Part shown: piece after piece, positions 43,308 through 53,926 of the stretch
Numbering within the stretch: position 1 is the first letter of the stretch
Layout: the number at the start of each line of letters is the position of its first letter
Source of the DNA: Megaustenia siamemsis
Lineage: Eukaryota; Mollusca; Gastropoda; Stylommatophora; Ariophantidae
Reading direction: 5' to 3'
NCBI GenBank assembly: GCA_032433765.1
Contig: JAVIAB010000025.1
Location: 32,838,115-32,902,114, forward strand
DNA length: 64,000 nt
Position numbers and translations under genes: made by a program
The notes under the pieces: generated by a model
What the model was told of the DNA's origin: nothing
Database searches by the model: none
What the model saw: the letters and a program-made list of their open reading frames with translations, nothing else

Positions 43308-43775
43308 TTAACCCTAGATTAAAATATTAAAATATTGTAGTAAAAATGACAGCATCAAAACACAAATTCTTCAAAATGTGACATTTTGCTGTGTTCAAAT
43401 ACATCCCCTACCACCCTGGGAAAATTTCCTTGGTCATCAGCCGACACCAAACAATCCTTTGTAACTTGTGAAATGCAGCAAATAATGCTATGAGGTAGCT
43501 GAACAAACACCCAGACTTACAGCATCCGTAATGATAGACATTGTAAAACGTCCAACCCCTGAGGTCAAATTCAGGTCATACATAAATCAACCTGAGACAG
43601 GAAATCTGAGTTCCCAGTGTTTATCCTAGTGTAACATGCAGCTGTATGTCAAAAAGTTCAAATAAAACTCTATTTTTAGCACTCCTAATGTTACAACTGA
43701 GTAGTAGTAATTTTTTTACCACAGTATCATAAAAATGTCAGCCACAGATAGGTATCAAAATCTTGGGTTAAAGAA
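43308..43775. mobile_element. piggyBac-like MITE in hotdog intron 3
   Basis: The left end is TTAACCCTAGATTAAAAT. The right end in reverse complement is TTAACCCAAGATTTTGAT. The TTAA flanks and CCC(T/A)AGAT termini match the edges of the piggyBac-like element at 20143. About 460 bp, non-coding. Confidence 0.5.
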
Positions 43776-44205
43776 TAAACATAATACATTATTTTTTTTG
43801 GAAGGTATCAATTAGAAAGTACCAAAAGAAATCAAGAAAATATCGATATTTTATTCATTATAGGCACAAGAGATATTTTTAATGTTAAATGAGGATGGAT
43901 GCATTGTGTCGTTAGTTTATGACAAGCCACGACATCTGCAACTTTAGACTCAGCACATAAATATTTTTAATTGATAATTTTGTCGGGCTAGTGGACATTT
44001 ATGCCTATTCTTTGCAACTTTTATAAGTCAAGGGTTCTTTAACATGCTCAGAGTGCACACATGATCTCCTGTTTTTCGCTGTTATTCTAGAGGGCTAGAC
44101 ATCAAATCTTACTACCCACACACAGGGTGGGTCAAGCCACAAAGAAATCATGGGTTCTAGGAGAAAAATGTTCATCACCTGTGATTTGTTTTTGTTTTTT
44201 TTTCT
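43776..44205. repeat. Intron 3, dispersed repeat copy
   Basis: 43890-44180 is the partner of the repeat at 31315-31540. The rest is AT-rich. Confidence 0.45.
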
Positions 44206-44520
44206 TCATTCGCCAGCTTTTACCTCTGATGAAGTCCCTAGAGACTAGGAACTGAATTTTGCGTGTTAATCCATTTTTCCCTGGCAGCCGTGTGCACAGG
44301 GGTCCCTAGACTCACAGGCAAATAACTCCAACTTTGGAGGTACTCATATTTTTTCCGTCGATGAGTAATTGATGTTTCAAGCCGGGCTTCGCTGCTTAGA
44401 CCAGAGGTGGTTGCCGCAGAGAGAAATCATAAATAAAAATCCCAACCAACCAGGATTTGAACCCACAATCTCTCTGTCTCGAGGCCGGTGTCTTGACTCA
44501 AGACCAACCAGTCCCCTTGG
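44206..44520 (-). mobile_element. SINE-2 copy, full length
   Basis: Minus strand: head at the right (reverse of GACTGGTTGGTCTTGAGTC), box B as GGTTCAAATCC on minus, 3' end AAAAGCTGGCGAATGAAG at the left. Confidence 0.85.
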
Positions 44521-45052
44521 TGATTGGTTTCAAACCCTGGACTTCTTGTTCAGAGGCCAACATATTACCTCTAGACCACTCCATCAAGGCCAACTCCTTG
44601 TCATGGGGATGGGGCTTAACAATCACCAGAGATTGAAAACCAGGACTGGCCAGGCCTTTCTATACCCGAGCAAGAACACAGTCTGCTCTAGCAAGTATAA
44701 GTGCTGAAGACAGAGGCAACCAGTCAAACGGTGCACAACAGCAATCAGGATGCCACACACTGACGCCAATGGAAAGTATGTCTATAAAACCTGTTGGCTC
44801 ATATATATACAACACTACAGATAAAACCACATGGGCCACTGCAAGAATTACAAAAGACAGTAAAATTTATACAGGAAACAACATTGCAGATGTAGACAAT
44901 ACTTCAGGCGATCAAAATAGAAAGACCTCTCGACCACCTGAAGAGTAGATATAGTTGCTTTACTTGCATAACAAGAATAAACAATGTGAAGGAACTAAGT
45001 GCAGTTACCACAAACAAAAGTAAAGTTAGCAGAGTAAATTACATCTATCATT
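44521..45052. other. Intron 3, no exon seen
   Basis: Contains a tRNA-like scrap near 44520-44600 (CCTCTAGACCACTCC). Otherwise unassigned. Confidence 0.35.
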
Positions 45053-45366
45053 CATCATCATCATGTGCCATACCGGTTGGCGTAGGCGATCATGTCCTTC
45101 CACAATCTTCTATCCACAGTGCATCGTATCAGTTCTGTTGTTGACTGTTTTCCATGCCATGACACCAAGCTATCCAGTATTTTCTCTCTTTGTCGTCCGC
45201 GATCTCTCTTTCCTTTTATTTTGCCAGTTGTAACTAAGTATTCCAACTTTCCTCTTCTCATGATGTGCCCAAAAAATGTTGATTGTTTCTTTCTGATGTT
45301 TTTTAGGAGCTGCCTTTTTGTGTTGGCCTCTTTGAGAACTTCCTCATTGGTCTTGTTAGCTGTCCC
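45053..45366 (-). mobile_element. LINE-B2 3' end with 11-bp duplication
   Basis: Minus-strand frame ANKTNEEVLKEANTKRQLLK, QSTFFGHIMRRGKLEY, ILDSLVSWHGKQSTTELI. CATCTATCATT flanks it at 45042-45052 and 45367-45377. The open frame is still nearly intact, so the insertion is young. Confidence 0.87.
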
Positions 45367-45679
45367 CATCTATCATTAGAGCAGAGAAAACTGTCATTCT
45401 CACTAAGTGAAGTCTGTTCTGCAAGCTATCAAGCCTCAAACAAAACAGGCCCATCCAAAACAAAATGAGCAACATATGTTTGCTGTGATGGAAAACAGAA
45501 TCAATCCTGCAGAAAATACCAGTTCACCAAGGCATCTCTGGATATGAAACAGCAGAAACATTTTCAAAAGCAAGAGAAAATGTGTAACTATCCAGTTCAC
45601 CCTAGAATGTTTTTCAAGTAAAGACTCCCAAAACAAGCCATGAAAATGGAATGACTGAATTAAAAATACAAGCCAAAAT
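45367..45679. other. Intron 3, no exon seen
   Basis: Unassigned. Confidence 0.35.
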
Positions 45680-45925
45680 AATATCTATCTATTGTCCTTT
45701 CAAGCCAAAGACGGCACATAGGGCAGAACCTCAATCTCAAAAAACAGAAACCTTGCGTGCCAAAATGGCACATATTGCAGAAATCATTGCTTCTAAAATC
45801 TATGGCTCTATTTTCTTAACAATACTTTTTACAATGACAGCTTGTCAAGCCATTGATCAACCTCCTCAGTCACTGCTTACGAAAAGGTCAGAAGGTCACA
45901 GTGTCACTGTTCTTTACTTCCCTCA
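45680..45925 (-). mobile_element. SINE-T copy
   Basis: ATCTATCTATTGTCCTTTC, AGCCAAAGACGGCACATAGG and CTTGTCAAGCCATTGATCAA as in the other copies. Confidence 0.7.
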
Positions 45926-46074
45926 TAATAAGGCCCCGGTAACACACGTGATAATATAAAGAGTAATATAAATAGGCTCAAATAGCATGAGCAGATCATG
46001 ATCTTCAGACTTAGAGCAGGATATAGTAACCTTCAATATTACCATCTGTAATAAGATAATTTATTTTAGAACAG

Positions 46075-46400
46075 TGATCTCTGCAATATGTGCCACTTTG
46101 GCACGCAAAGTTTCTGTTTTTGAGATTGTGGTTCTGCCCTATGTGCCGTCTTCGGCTCGAAAGGACAATAGATAGGTAGAATAAGATAAGATGGTGGGCA
46201 TGTGTTGGCAATGTAATAAGATGAAACAACAACAGAATAGCAAAGCAAGCCCTCACATGGGGAACAGAGACCAACAAAAGACAAAGAAGTTGACCTAGAG
46301 AAACACTAAAAAGATACTTGTGGCACCAACTGCCAAGGCTGAAAGGCTCTCATGGAACACAAACATGTGACAAAATATAATGTGGGTGCTGTTGACACAT
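46075..46400 (+). mobile_element. SINE-T 3' end followed by LINE-A-like tail
   Basis: 46075-46178 ends GGCTCGAAAGGACAATAGAT. 46185-46400 then encodes an A-like LINE tail (RWWACVGNVIR.NNNRIAKQA) ending at AATGTGGGTGCTG. Confidence 0.6.
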
Positions 46401-46563
46401 GATCTAATGGATTAATAACCAATCAATTATAGATTTTACCCTCTTTCTGGGGTCAGGTTGTTCATTCATTCTCCTCTGGGGCCTAAGACAGCACATAAGT
46501 TAGAAGTTAGAATTCTCCACAATTGATAATCAGAGGCTAGTTCTTGTAGCTGTTAAAAGTAGT

Positions 46564-46692
46564 AAAGTAAAGCACCCCCGTCACGCCAAGTGGCATATAG
46601 GGAATATGGTGTTAGTGACCATACATTTTACAGACCTTCAGCGCATGATTTTTTTGGAGTAATGTGGTCGGTATTACGCCCGTACCTCTTGT
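46564..46692 (-). mobile_element. SINE-1 copy, truncated
   Basis: AGTAAAGCACCCCCGTCACG through GGTCGGTATTACGCCCGT; the tRNA-like head is missing. Confidence 0.75.
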
Positions 46693-47140
46693 AGCTTTTA
46701 GTTGTTTCTTAATTCCATGGTTGAGTTTTCCCTAGTAATTGTTTTGCATAGCGATTCTCTTTGTCTACTTTGTTTTATTTTACCAGATGGTTTCCATATG
46801 AATGCCTAATGGGGGAATCTTTCTTCTTTCATTCTCAGTACATGACCAAAGTATTTACAATGCCTACTTCTAATAAAACTCGACACATATTCTTGTTTAA
46901 ATTCATCTTGTATCTGTTCGCTTGAAATGTATTCTTTTCAGCTTATGTTTGAGATCCTACACAGACATTTGTTTTCAAAGGCATTTAATTCCCTATCTAA
47001 AGTCTTGGTGGATTTCCAACTTTCATATCCATATGTTAGCAGTGGTATGACACATGACTTGAGCAGTTTAAGTTTTGTTCATTTACTGAGTACTTTGGAA
47101 CTGGTTGCTATTGAATGTAAAAAAACAACTGAATTCTTCA
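46693..47140 (-). mobile_element. Old LINE-A relative
   Basis: Minus-strand similarity to the LINE-A tail: KLLKSCVIPLLTYGYESW-like, KFENKCL.RIS-like and FGHVLRMKEE-like segments. Strongly diverged. Confidence 0.5.
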
Positions 47141-47164
47141 AAACAGGGTGAACAGGAGTTTGAG

Positions 47165-48010
47165 TGACATTGCATCATCACCAAGTACCATGCCTGCTGG
47201 CGTAGGTGATCATGTCTCTCCACAACTTTCGTTCTCGACACTTATTTATCATTTCTGCTGTTAAATTTACTTTATACATATACGCCAGCCTCGAGACAGA
47301 GAGGTTGTGGTTTAAATCCCGGCTGCACCGGTTGGGATTTTTATTTATGATTTCTCTCTGTGGCAACCACCCCTGGTCTCAGCAGCGAGGCCGGGCTTGA
47401 AACATCAATTATTCATCGACGGAAAAAATATGAATACCTCCGAAGTCGGAGTTATCTGCCTGTGCGGTGAGGGACCCATGTGCACACGGCTGCCGGGGAA
47501 AAATGGATTAACACGTGAAATTCAGTTCCTAGTCTCTAGGGACTTCATCAGAGGTAAAAGCTGGCGAACGAAAAAAAAAAAAAAAATTTCCGTTCTTGAC
47601 CTTCTGTCAAGCCAGTTTCTTAAGTTGTGTGGTATCTTTTCTCATTGCTTCCCTCTCTCCCTTTTTTCTTCCCTCAATTTTTCCAGTTGTTACAATATAT
47701 TCCAGCTGTTCCCTTCTCATTACATGGCCAAAAAATGATGATTGTTTCTACCTAATATTGGATATCAGCTCTCTTTTTGCTTTGGCCTCGTTCAGAACGT
47801 TTTCATTACTCTTCTTCCATGTTAACTTCTCAACATTCTTCTGTAAAACCACATTTCTACAGACTCCAGTGATTTTCTTGTCTGTTGTGCTATTGTCCAT
47901 GATTCACATCCATATGTTAAGACTGGCTCTACATAACGTTTAAGAACTCTTTTTCTTGTTTCTATTGCCAAAAATGGATTGCACAGTATCTTCCTCCTTT
48001 TTTGGAAAGC
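47165..48010 (-). mobile_element. LINE-B copy with nested SINE-2
   Basis: The 3' part at 47165-47267 and the upstream part at 47584-48010 are contiguous in the LINE-B consensus. They are separated by a SINE-2 with imperfect flanks ATTTCTGCTGTT and ATTTCCGTTCTT. Confidence 0.8.
47268..47583 (+). mobile_element. SINE-2 inserted in LINE-B
   Basis: Starts near ACGCCAGCCTCGAGACAGAG (head 5' truncated) and ends AAAAGCTGGCGAACG plus a poly-A run. Confidence 0.82.
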
Positions 48011-48140
48011 TGCTTTTTTTGGAAAGCTGTTTTTTTTTTTGGAAAGCTGCTATTTTTTGGAAAGCTGTTTTTTTTGGGAAAGCTGTTTTTTGGGAAAGCT
48101 GTTTTTTGGGAAAGCTGTTTTTTTTGGAAAGCTGCTTAAA
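47990..48140. repeat. GGAAAGCTG-T(n) array grown from LINE-B
   Basis: About nine units of GGAAAGCTGY plus 4-12 T. LINE-B itself contains a single TTTTTTGGAAAGCTGCTTTT (58436-58455), so the array is a local expansion of it. Confidence 0.9.
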
Positions 48141-48328
48141 GAATAGAATAGAGTAACTTTACACTCATGATGATTTCCTTACCAAGGGCAAATTAAAACT
48201 CTGACAACCAGAAGACCCCACAGCACTTGACATGCAGCATTTAACACACCATTTCAACAGATCCCACAGCCAATCAACAAGTTGATAAATTTACCCAAAT
48301 AACTGAACAAACATGACAAGCAAAGCAC
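48141..48328 (-). other. Hotdog gene intron 3, 5' part
   Basis: Begins on the minus strand with the donor CAG|GTGCTTTG at 48328. No other feature seen. Confidence 0.6.
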
Positions 48329-48519
48329 CTGAATTGGTGACTTTGGAGTGGTCGTCTCATAGAAATGTCTACGTATCTCCATTACCAGGCCTTTATGGTA
48401 GCTACCTATCCCCTGTTTGCAGAGGTTCTGGTAGTCCAGGAATGATAAAATGTTCTCATACAGGGCTGCATGCTCCACCCTACCAAGGATATTCGTCAAC
48501 CTATGAAGATCAGGTTGTC
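48329..48519 (-). CDS. Double hotdog-fold protein, exon 3
   Basis: Encodes residues 45-108: (G)QPDLHRLTNILGRVEHAALYE through KSPIQ. The acceptor is CTTCTCCAG|GACAAC (48520/48519) and the donor ATTCAG|GTGCTT (48329/48328). The 191-base length fits phase 1 in (G+GA = Gly45) and phase 0 out, joining PIQ to VSLRLTG of exon 4. A long amphipathic stretch (about 50-75) and GSYHKGLVMEIRRHFYET look like the central helix and a strand of the first hotdog unit. Confidence 0.8.
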
Positions 48520-48778
48520 CTGGAGAAAGAAGAAATAAAGCACTGAGGGACTTTAATTCACTGGGAAAGAACGAGTCATGATCAACAGACAAATGACACA
48601 TTTTAATGTCATGAATACAAATGTGTGACATTATAACTATTTTCTTATTTTTCTTAATTTCCCTTGCATGAATCAAATTGCACACACTGAAACCACCCTT
48701 GTTATATAAGTTTATCTATATGTTTGTATGGACCGTTACAGGAGAGCTACAGAAGAAAATACACGACAATAAGTGCTT
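48520..48778 (-). other. Hotdog gene intron 2, 3' part
   Basis: No other feature; polypyrimidine tract TTTCTTCTTTCTCCAG at the exon 3 acceptor. Confidence 0.5.
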
Positions 48779-51008
48779 GAGACAGAAAGAGGGCAATGAG
48801 TTGTTGGTAACAAAATGAGAACAATAAAGTAGTATTGACAGAAAGAGGGCAATGAGTTGATGGTAACAGAAAGAGTACAATGAAGTGGTATTGATAGAAA
48901 GAGTACAATAAAGTAGTATTGACAGAAAGAGGGCAATGAGTTGATGGTAACAGAAAGAGTACAATGAGGTAGTATTGACAGAAAGAGGGCAATGAGGTAG
49001 TATTGACAGAAAGAGTACAATGAGGTAGTATTGACAGAAAGAGTACAATAAAGTAGTATTGACAGAAAGAGGGCAATGAGTTGATGGTAACAGAAAGAGT
49101 ACAATGAGGTAGTATTGACAGAAAGAGGGCAATGAGTTGATGGTAACAGAAAGAGTACAATGAAGTGGTATTGATAGAAAGAGTACAATGAAGTGGTATT
49201 GACAGAAAGAGGGCAATGAAGTGGTATTGACAGAAAGAGGGCAATGAAGTGGTATTGACAGAAAGAGGGCAATGAAGTGGTAATGACAGAAAGAGTACAA
49301 TGAAGTGGTATTGATAGAAAGAGTACAATGAAGTGGTATTGACAGAAAGAGTACAATGAAGTGGTATTGACAGAAAGAATACAATGAAGTGGTATTGACA
49401 GAAAGAGGGCAATGAAGTAGTGTTGACTGAAAGAGTACAATGAAGTGGTATTGACAGAAAGAGTACAATGAAGTAGTATTGACAGAAAGAAGACAATGAG
49501 TTGATGGCAACAGAAAGAGTACAATGAGTTGATGCTAACAGAAAGAGTATAATGAGTTGATGCCAACAGAAAGAGTACAATAAATTGATGCCAACAGAAA
49601 GAGTATAATGAGTTGATGCCAACAGAAAGTACAATGAGTTAATGCCAACAGAAAGAGTATAATGAGTTGATGCCAACAGAAAGAGTACAATGAGTTGATG
49701 CCAACAGAAAGAGTACAATGAGTTGATGCCAACAGAAAGAGTACAATGAGTTGATGCCAACAGAAAGAGTACAATGAGTTGATGCCAACAGAAAGAGTAT
49801 AATGAGTTGATGGCAACAGAAAGAGTACAATGAGTTGATGCCAACAGAAAGAGTACAATGAGTTAATGCCAACAGAAAGAGTACAATGAGTTGATGCCAA
49901 CAGAAAGAGTACAATGAGTTGATGCCAACAGAAAGAGTATAATGAGTTGACGCCAACAGAAAGAGTACAATGAGTTGATGCCAACAGAAAGAGTACAATG
50001 AGTTGATGCCAACAGAAAGAGTACAATGAGTTAATGCCAACAGAAAGAGTATAATGAGTTGATGCCAACAGAAAGAGTACAATGAGTTGATGCCAACAGA
50101 AAGAGTACAATGAGTTGATGCCAACAGAAAGAGTACAATGAAGTGGTATTGACAGAAAGAGTACAATGAAGTGGTATTGACAGAAAGAATACAATGAAGA
50201 GGTATTGACAGAAAGAGGGCAATGATGTAGTGTTGACTGAAAGAGTACAATGAAGTGGTATTGACAGAAAGAGTACAATGAAGTAGTATTGACAGAAAGA
50301 AGACAATGAGTTGATGGCAACAGAAAGAGTACAATGAGTTGATGCCAACAGAAAGAGTATAATGAGTTGATGCCAACAGAAAGAGTACAATGAGTTGATG
50401 CCAACAGAAAGAGTACAATGAGTTGATGCCAACAGAAAGAGTACAATGAGTTGATGCCAACAGAAAGAGTATAATGAGTTGATGCCAACAGAAAGAGTAC
50501 AATGAGTTGATGCCAACAGAAAGAGTACAATGAGTTGATGCCAACAGAAAGAGTACAATGAGTTGATGGCAACAGAAAGAGTACAATGAGTTGATGCCAA
50601 CAGAAAGAGTACAATGAGTTGACGCCAACAGAAAGAGTACAATGAGTTGATGGCAACAGAAAGAGTATAATGAGTTGATGCCAACAGAAAGAGTATAATG
50701 AGTTGATGGCAACAGAAAGAGTACAATGAGTTGATGGCAACAGAAAGAGTACAATGAGTTGATGCCAACAGAAAGAGTACAATGAGTTGATGCCAACAGA
50801 AAGAGTACAATGAGTTGATGCCAACAGAAAGAGTACAATGAGTTAATGCCAACAGAAAGAGTACAATGAGTTGATGCCACAGAAAGAGTACAATGAGTTG
50901 ATGCCAACAGAAAGAGTATAATGAGTTGATGCCAACAGAAAGAGTACAATGAGTTGATGGCAACAGAAAGAGTACAATGAGTTAATGCCAACAGAAAGAG
51001 TATAATGA
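48779..51008. repeat. 28-bp minisatellite, about 79 copies, hotdog intron 2
   Basis: The unit is AATGAGTTGATGCCAACAGA + AAGAGTAC. A second type has GAAGTGGTATTGACAG in place of GAGTTGATGCCAACAG and dominates 48830-49490 and 50140-50300. The 1.1-kb stretch at 49400-49550 is echoed at 50160-50340, suggesting block duplication. Because 28 mod 3 is 1 and no frame has a stop on the minus strand, 270-500-codon false frames appear. Confidence 0.97.
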
Positions 51009-51175
51009 AGTGGATTTTGATAAACTGAAGAGAACTAAGTAAATGTGACATACTTACATAAGTATTAAAGATAATAGAGACAGGTGTTAGAGACAAGAGA
51101 ATATAGAAATGGAACTGATGGACAAATTGTAAGCATTTATTCATACAAATAACTTCAAATAAAAGAACATGCTAC
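51009..51175 (-). other. Hotdog gene intron 2, 5' part
   Basis: Begins on minus with GTAGCATGTT at 51175. Confidence 0.5.
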
Positions 51176-51276
51176 CTGTATAGGTAATATCATCATATCT
51201 CAGTCCAGGTAACAAGACTAGTGCCTTATGTTGGTCTTTGTGAACTTCAATTCTCAGATTTAATGATGGGTATGCT
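51176..51276 (-). CDS. Double hotdog-fold protein, exon 2
   Basis: Encodes residues 11-45: (R)AYPSLNLRIEVHKDQHKAL then VLLPGLRYDDITYT(G). The acceptor is TTATTTATTCAG|A (51277/51276) and the donor ACAG|GTAGCATG (51176/51175). Phase 2 in, phase 1 out, both matching the neighbours. GLRYDDITYTG followed by exon 3 resembles the opening strand/loop of a hotdog unit. Confidence 0.78.
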
Positions 51277-51359
51277 CTGAATAAATAAGAAGAAAAAATA
51301 ATTCATGAAATCAATACTAAGATTAAGACATAAATATCTGTTGTATGTAATTGAAATGT

Positions 51360-51702
51360 AAAGTAAAGTAAAATAAAGTACAAGACTTGAATCAGCATCC
51401 TAGCATGTGTGTTTTCACCCATATGTGCTCGGCTGCCTATCCAGAAGTGTTTGAAGACTTCTGTGTAGTGTCGCTTCAAGCCTTGAATACTAAAGATGCA
51501 AGGTGGCATTCCTCACCTTCCCAGAGTAATCACCTGGTACCCATTTCTGCTAGAGGCTGTGTCGACCGCTGGGGTATTTTTTTTTAACCATGAGTACAAT
51601 TCACACAGCTTCCAGTTTCCAGGAATCGTACATGGGTTGTCCAAACGTCGGTGGCCCAATTGGGTGGCTTTCCCAACTAGGCTACTGAGGCCCCCAAATG
51701 AC
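51360..51702 (-). mobile_element. SINE-3 copy in hotdog intron 1
   Basis: Minus strand: head GGGGGCCTCAGTAGCCTAGT at the right end, body with GGTACCAGGTGATTACTCTG, tail at 51363. Confidence 0.75.
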
Positions 51703-51894
51703 TCCCTTTTATGGCTCTATAGCTCCATAGGTTTAGTTGAAGCATCGCTACTGAATTGAATGAATACTTTGGTTAGCCTCTTTTTTCCACTATTACTTCA
51801 ATCCAATCCATGCTAGCCTTAATCTCATTCTGATCACTTACTCTCCTTATGGACTTCTTTGGTGTGGCCATCAAAGATTTTCCATGCATGAGGC
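51703..51894. other. Intron 1, unassigned
   Basis: No exon seen. Confidence 0.35.
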
Positions 51895-52112
51895 ACATGT
51901 CCTTCTTCTTCTACCTTTCAGCTCCCTTCTGGAGCATAGGTCTTCAACAAACACTTTCCAAGTCGCTCTGTTTCTTGTCATTATTTTATGATCGTTTGAT
52001 GTCTTTCCCATCATCTTCATCTCTGCTTCTATCTGTCTTCTCCAAGAATTCCTTGGTCTTCCTCTTGTCTCTTTCCCTGGGGATTCCAAAAAATGGCCTG
52101 TTGTGTAATACT
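51895..52112 (-). mobile_element. LINE-E 3' end
   Basis: GGTAGAAGAAG tail (CTTCTTCTACC on +) and minus-strand frame [20 protein letters not shown] then MTRNRATWKVFVEDL. Confidence 0.78.
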
Positions 52113-53050
52113 CAATTTACTTTTATTCTTTTCTTTGACTTGTCTATGTTTGTGAAGTTTTTTCGGCTTATTTTTTTTACAGTACGGGATAGCCAGTCCC
52201 ATGCCACTTTCTCAGACCACTAACTGACACATTGGTTCCACTTCTGAAGATACTAGGGGACCAAAACTGACACATCGGCTCGGACAGAGTACAGTTGAAT
52301 GTTTTAAAGTAATGTAACGATTCTGTATGTATATTCACCAAAACTTGTATTCGATATCTAGAAGAAGCTTCATAATTACTTCCTTCGATTACCACATAGT
52401 GCTTTCTTTATGTAGATATAGTGGTTGAATTTTTTATGTAAATGTGTGTTTATTTCTGACAAATAGTGGCCACACCTACTACTACTTAGTAGTCTACTAT
52501 TTCTTGTGCATAATTTCATTATTTGTGGACATGAATGCATCAAGTAAAGTGTATTTTTGGAGAAATTTGAATTAGTTTGTGTATAACTTCAAGAAGAATG
52601 AATAGTAACCCGCTTCAAGTCTGGGAAAAATAAAGGTACATGAAATATGATCTTTTGAATTGAAAATTATCTGCCTTTGAATATTGCTATAAATACTTTT
52701 TTTTTCCTTCAGATATCACCAATATAATTGCTATTTTCAATTTCTTCAACCATTTATCTTTCCAGTGATGTATAATAATTGTATATCGTATAACATGATA
52801 TACCACATTTAATTTAATTATATTATACTACTGCACCACATTTATAAAATGAAGAAGATGTGATCGTGAACATCATGCATGGCATTTTTCTACATTGAAA
52901 ATTGATCTGGATCATGGATCTGGTCCAAACCTAACGTCCGCCAAAAGTCCGGAAAGAGTTAAAAAGACTATCATTATGTACTAGTATCAACTTGTAGATG
53001 AACTTACACGACACTCGACTAACTTTAACTTATATATATTTATATATATA
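52113..53050. other. Intron 1, AT-rich, no exon seen
   Basis: Contains at about 52935-52965 an end resembling the TTAA MITE family (TTAACTCTTTCCGGAC reversed). Otherwise nothing. Confidence 0.4.
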
Positions 53051-53051
53051 A

Positions 53052-53615
53052 AATATAGGTAATTTCCTAGTTTGATCAGATATATTATTTCAGTTTGGAA
53101 GAGTGATGTCCCTAAAATATGTCTGCCAAAATACAGTGGTTCTACGCATTCTTGGCGTTGGGGTCATTACGCTGGCATGTGTCACTCACACTGGCGTTTG
53201 GGTCAGCGTCTGCGTCCAAATCGAGATGTTAATTAATAATTGGCTGAACCCCTATCCTTTCTTATGCTTCTTCTTACTAATTATCCGCCTATATATATAG
53301 GCTAGTTTGTCTAATATTTAAAAACCAGCTAAGCAGTTCTGAGTTCACTTACTTGAATTTGGTACTACTGAGTGGCGTCGTTTTTGTCACGCGTTATAAT
53401 ATATTTATAAATATTTAACACTAAAGCTAAAGCCTAACCCCTGGACCCAACGCCCAATCAACAGATACTCCGAAATGATTACATGCCAGCGTAATGACCC
53501 CAACGCCAAGAATGCGTAGAACCACTGTATTTTGGCAGACATATTTTAGGGGACATCACTCTTCCAACTTAAATAATATATCTGATCAAACTAGGAAATT
53601 ACCAAAATATATATA
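53052..53615. mobile_element. Inverted-repeat (foldback) element, about 560 bp
   Basis: The arm at 53052-53183 (GGTAATTTCCTAGTTTGATC, AGTGATGTCC, TGTCTGCCAAAATACAGTGG, GGGTCATTACGCTGGCATGT) is repeated in reverse complement at 53480-53615 with few mismatches. The central 300 bp is unrelated. Non-coding, within hotdog intron 1. Confidence 0.85.
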
Positions 53616-53894
53616 CTAAACTACTGACCTCACTTTGACTTAGACTAGACTTATGACTTATCTGTCATTGAATACTTAAATACTAAAACTAAAATACTTT
53701 AACTTTAACTTTTAGTTCAGTAGTGAGTAGTAAGAATTAGAATGAAAATGAAAATGAACGAGATGCACTGACTCTTTACCAATCTGATCTAATCTTTCTA
53801 TCTGTTTGTCGAACCACTGGCAATATCTTGTTACACTTCAAATTAATTCAGTATGTGAAGGTATTTCATCAGTAAAACATAACCGCCAACTTAC
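53616..53894 (-). other. Hotdog gene intron 1, 5' part
   Basis: Begins with the donor GCG|GTAAGTTGG at 53894. No other feature. Confidence 0.55.
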
Positions 53895-53926
53895 CGCAAC
53901 AAGTGGTTAATTCTGCTACGAAACAT
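53895..53926 (-). CDS. Double hotdog-fold protein, exon 1 (start)
   Basis: ATG at 53926-53924 gives MFRSRINHLL and the first two bases of Arg11, followed by a consensus donor GTAAGT. The N-terminus is basic with no acidic residue until position 21, which would suit a mitochondrial targeting peptide; this is an inference. Four exons join in phase to a 312-residue protein. The short exon is supported mainly by the perfect donor, exact phase fit and plausible start, so it is the least certain exon. Confidence 0.62.

Noticed and set aside
48716..51144. Several overlapping 264-501-codon hydrophobic frames
   Set aside because: 28-bp intronic array with all minus frames open; lies between verified exons of the hotdog gene.
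53101..53300. 65-codon plus frame with hydrophobic ends
   Set aside because: Lies in one arm of an inverted repeat; no independent coding evidence.
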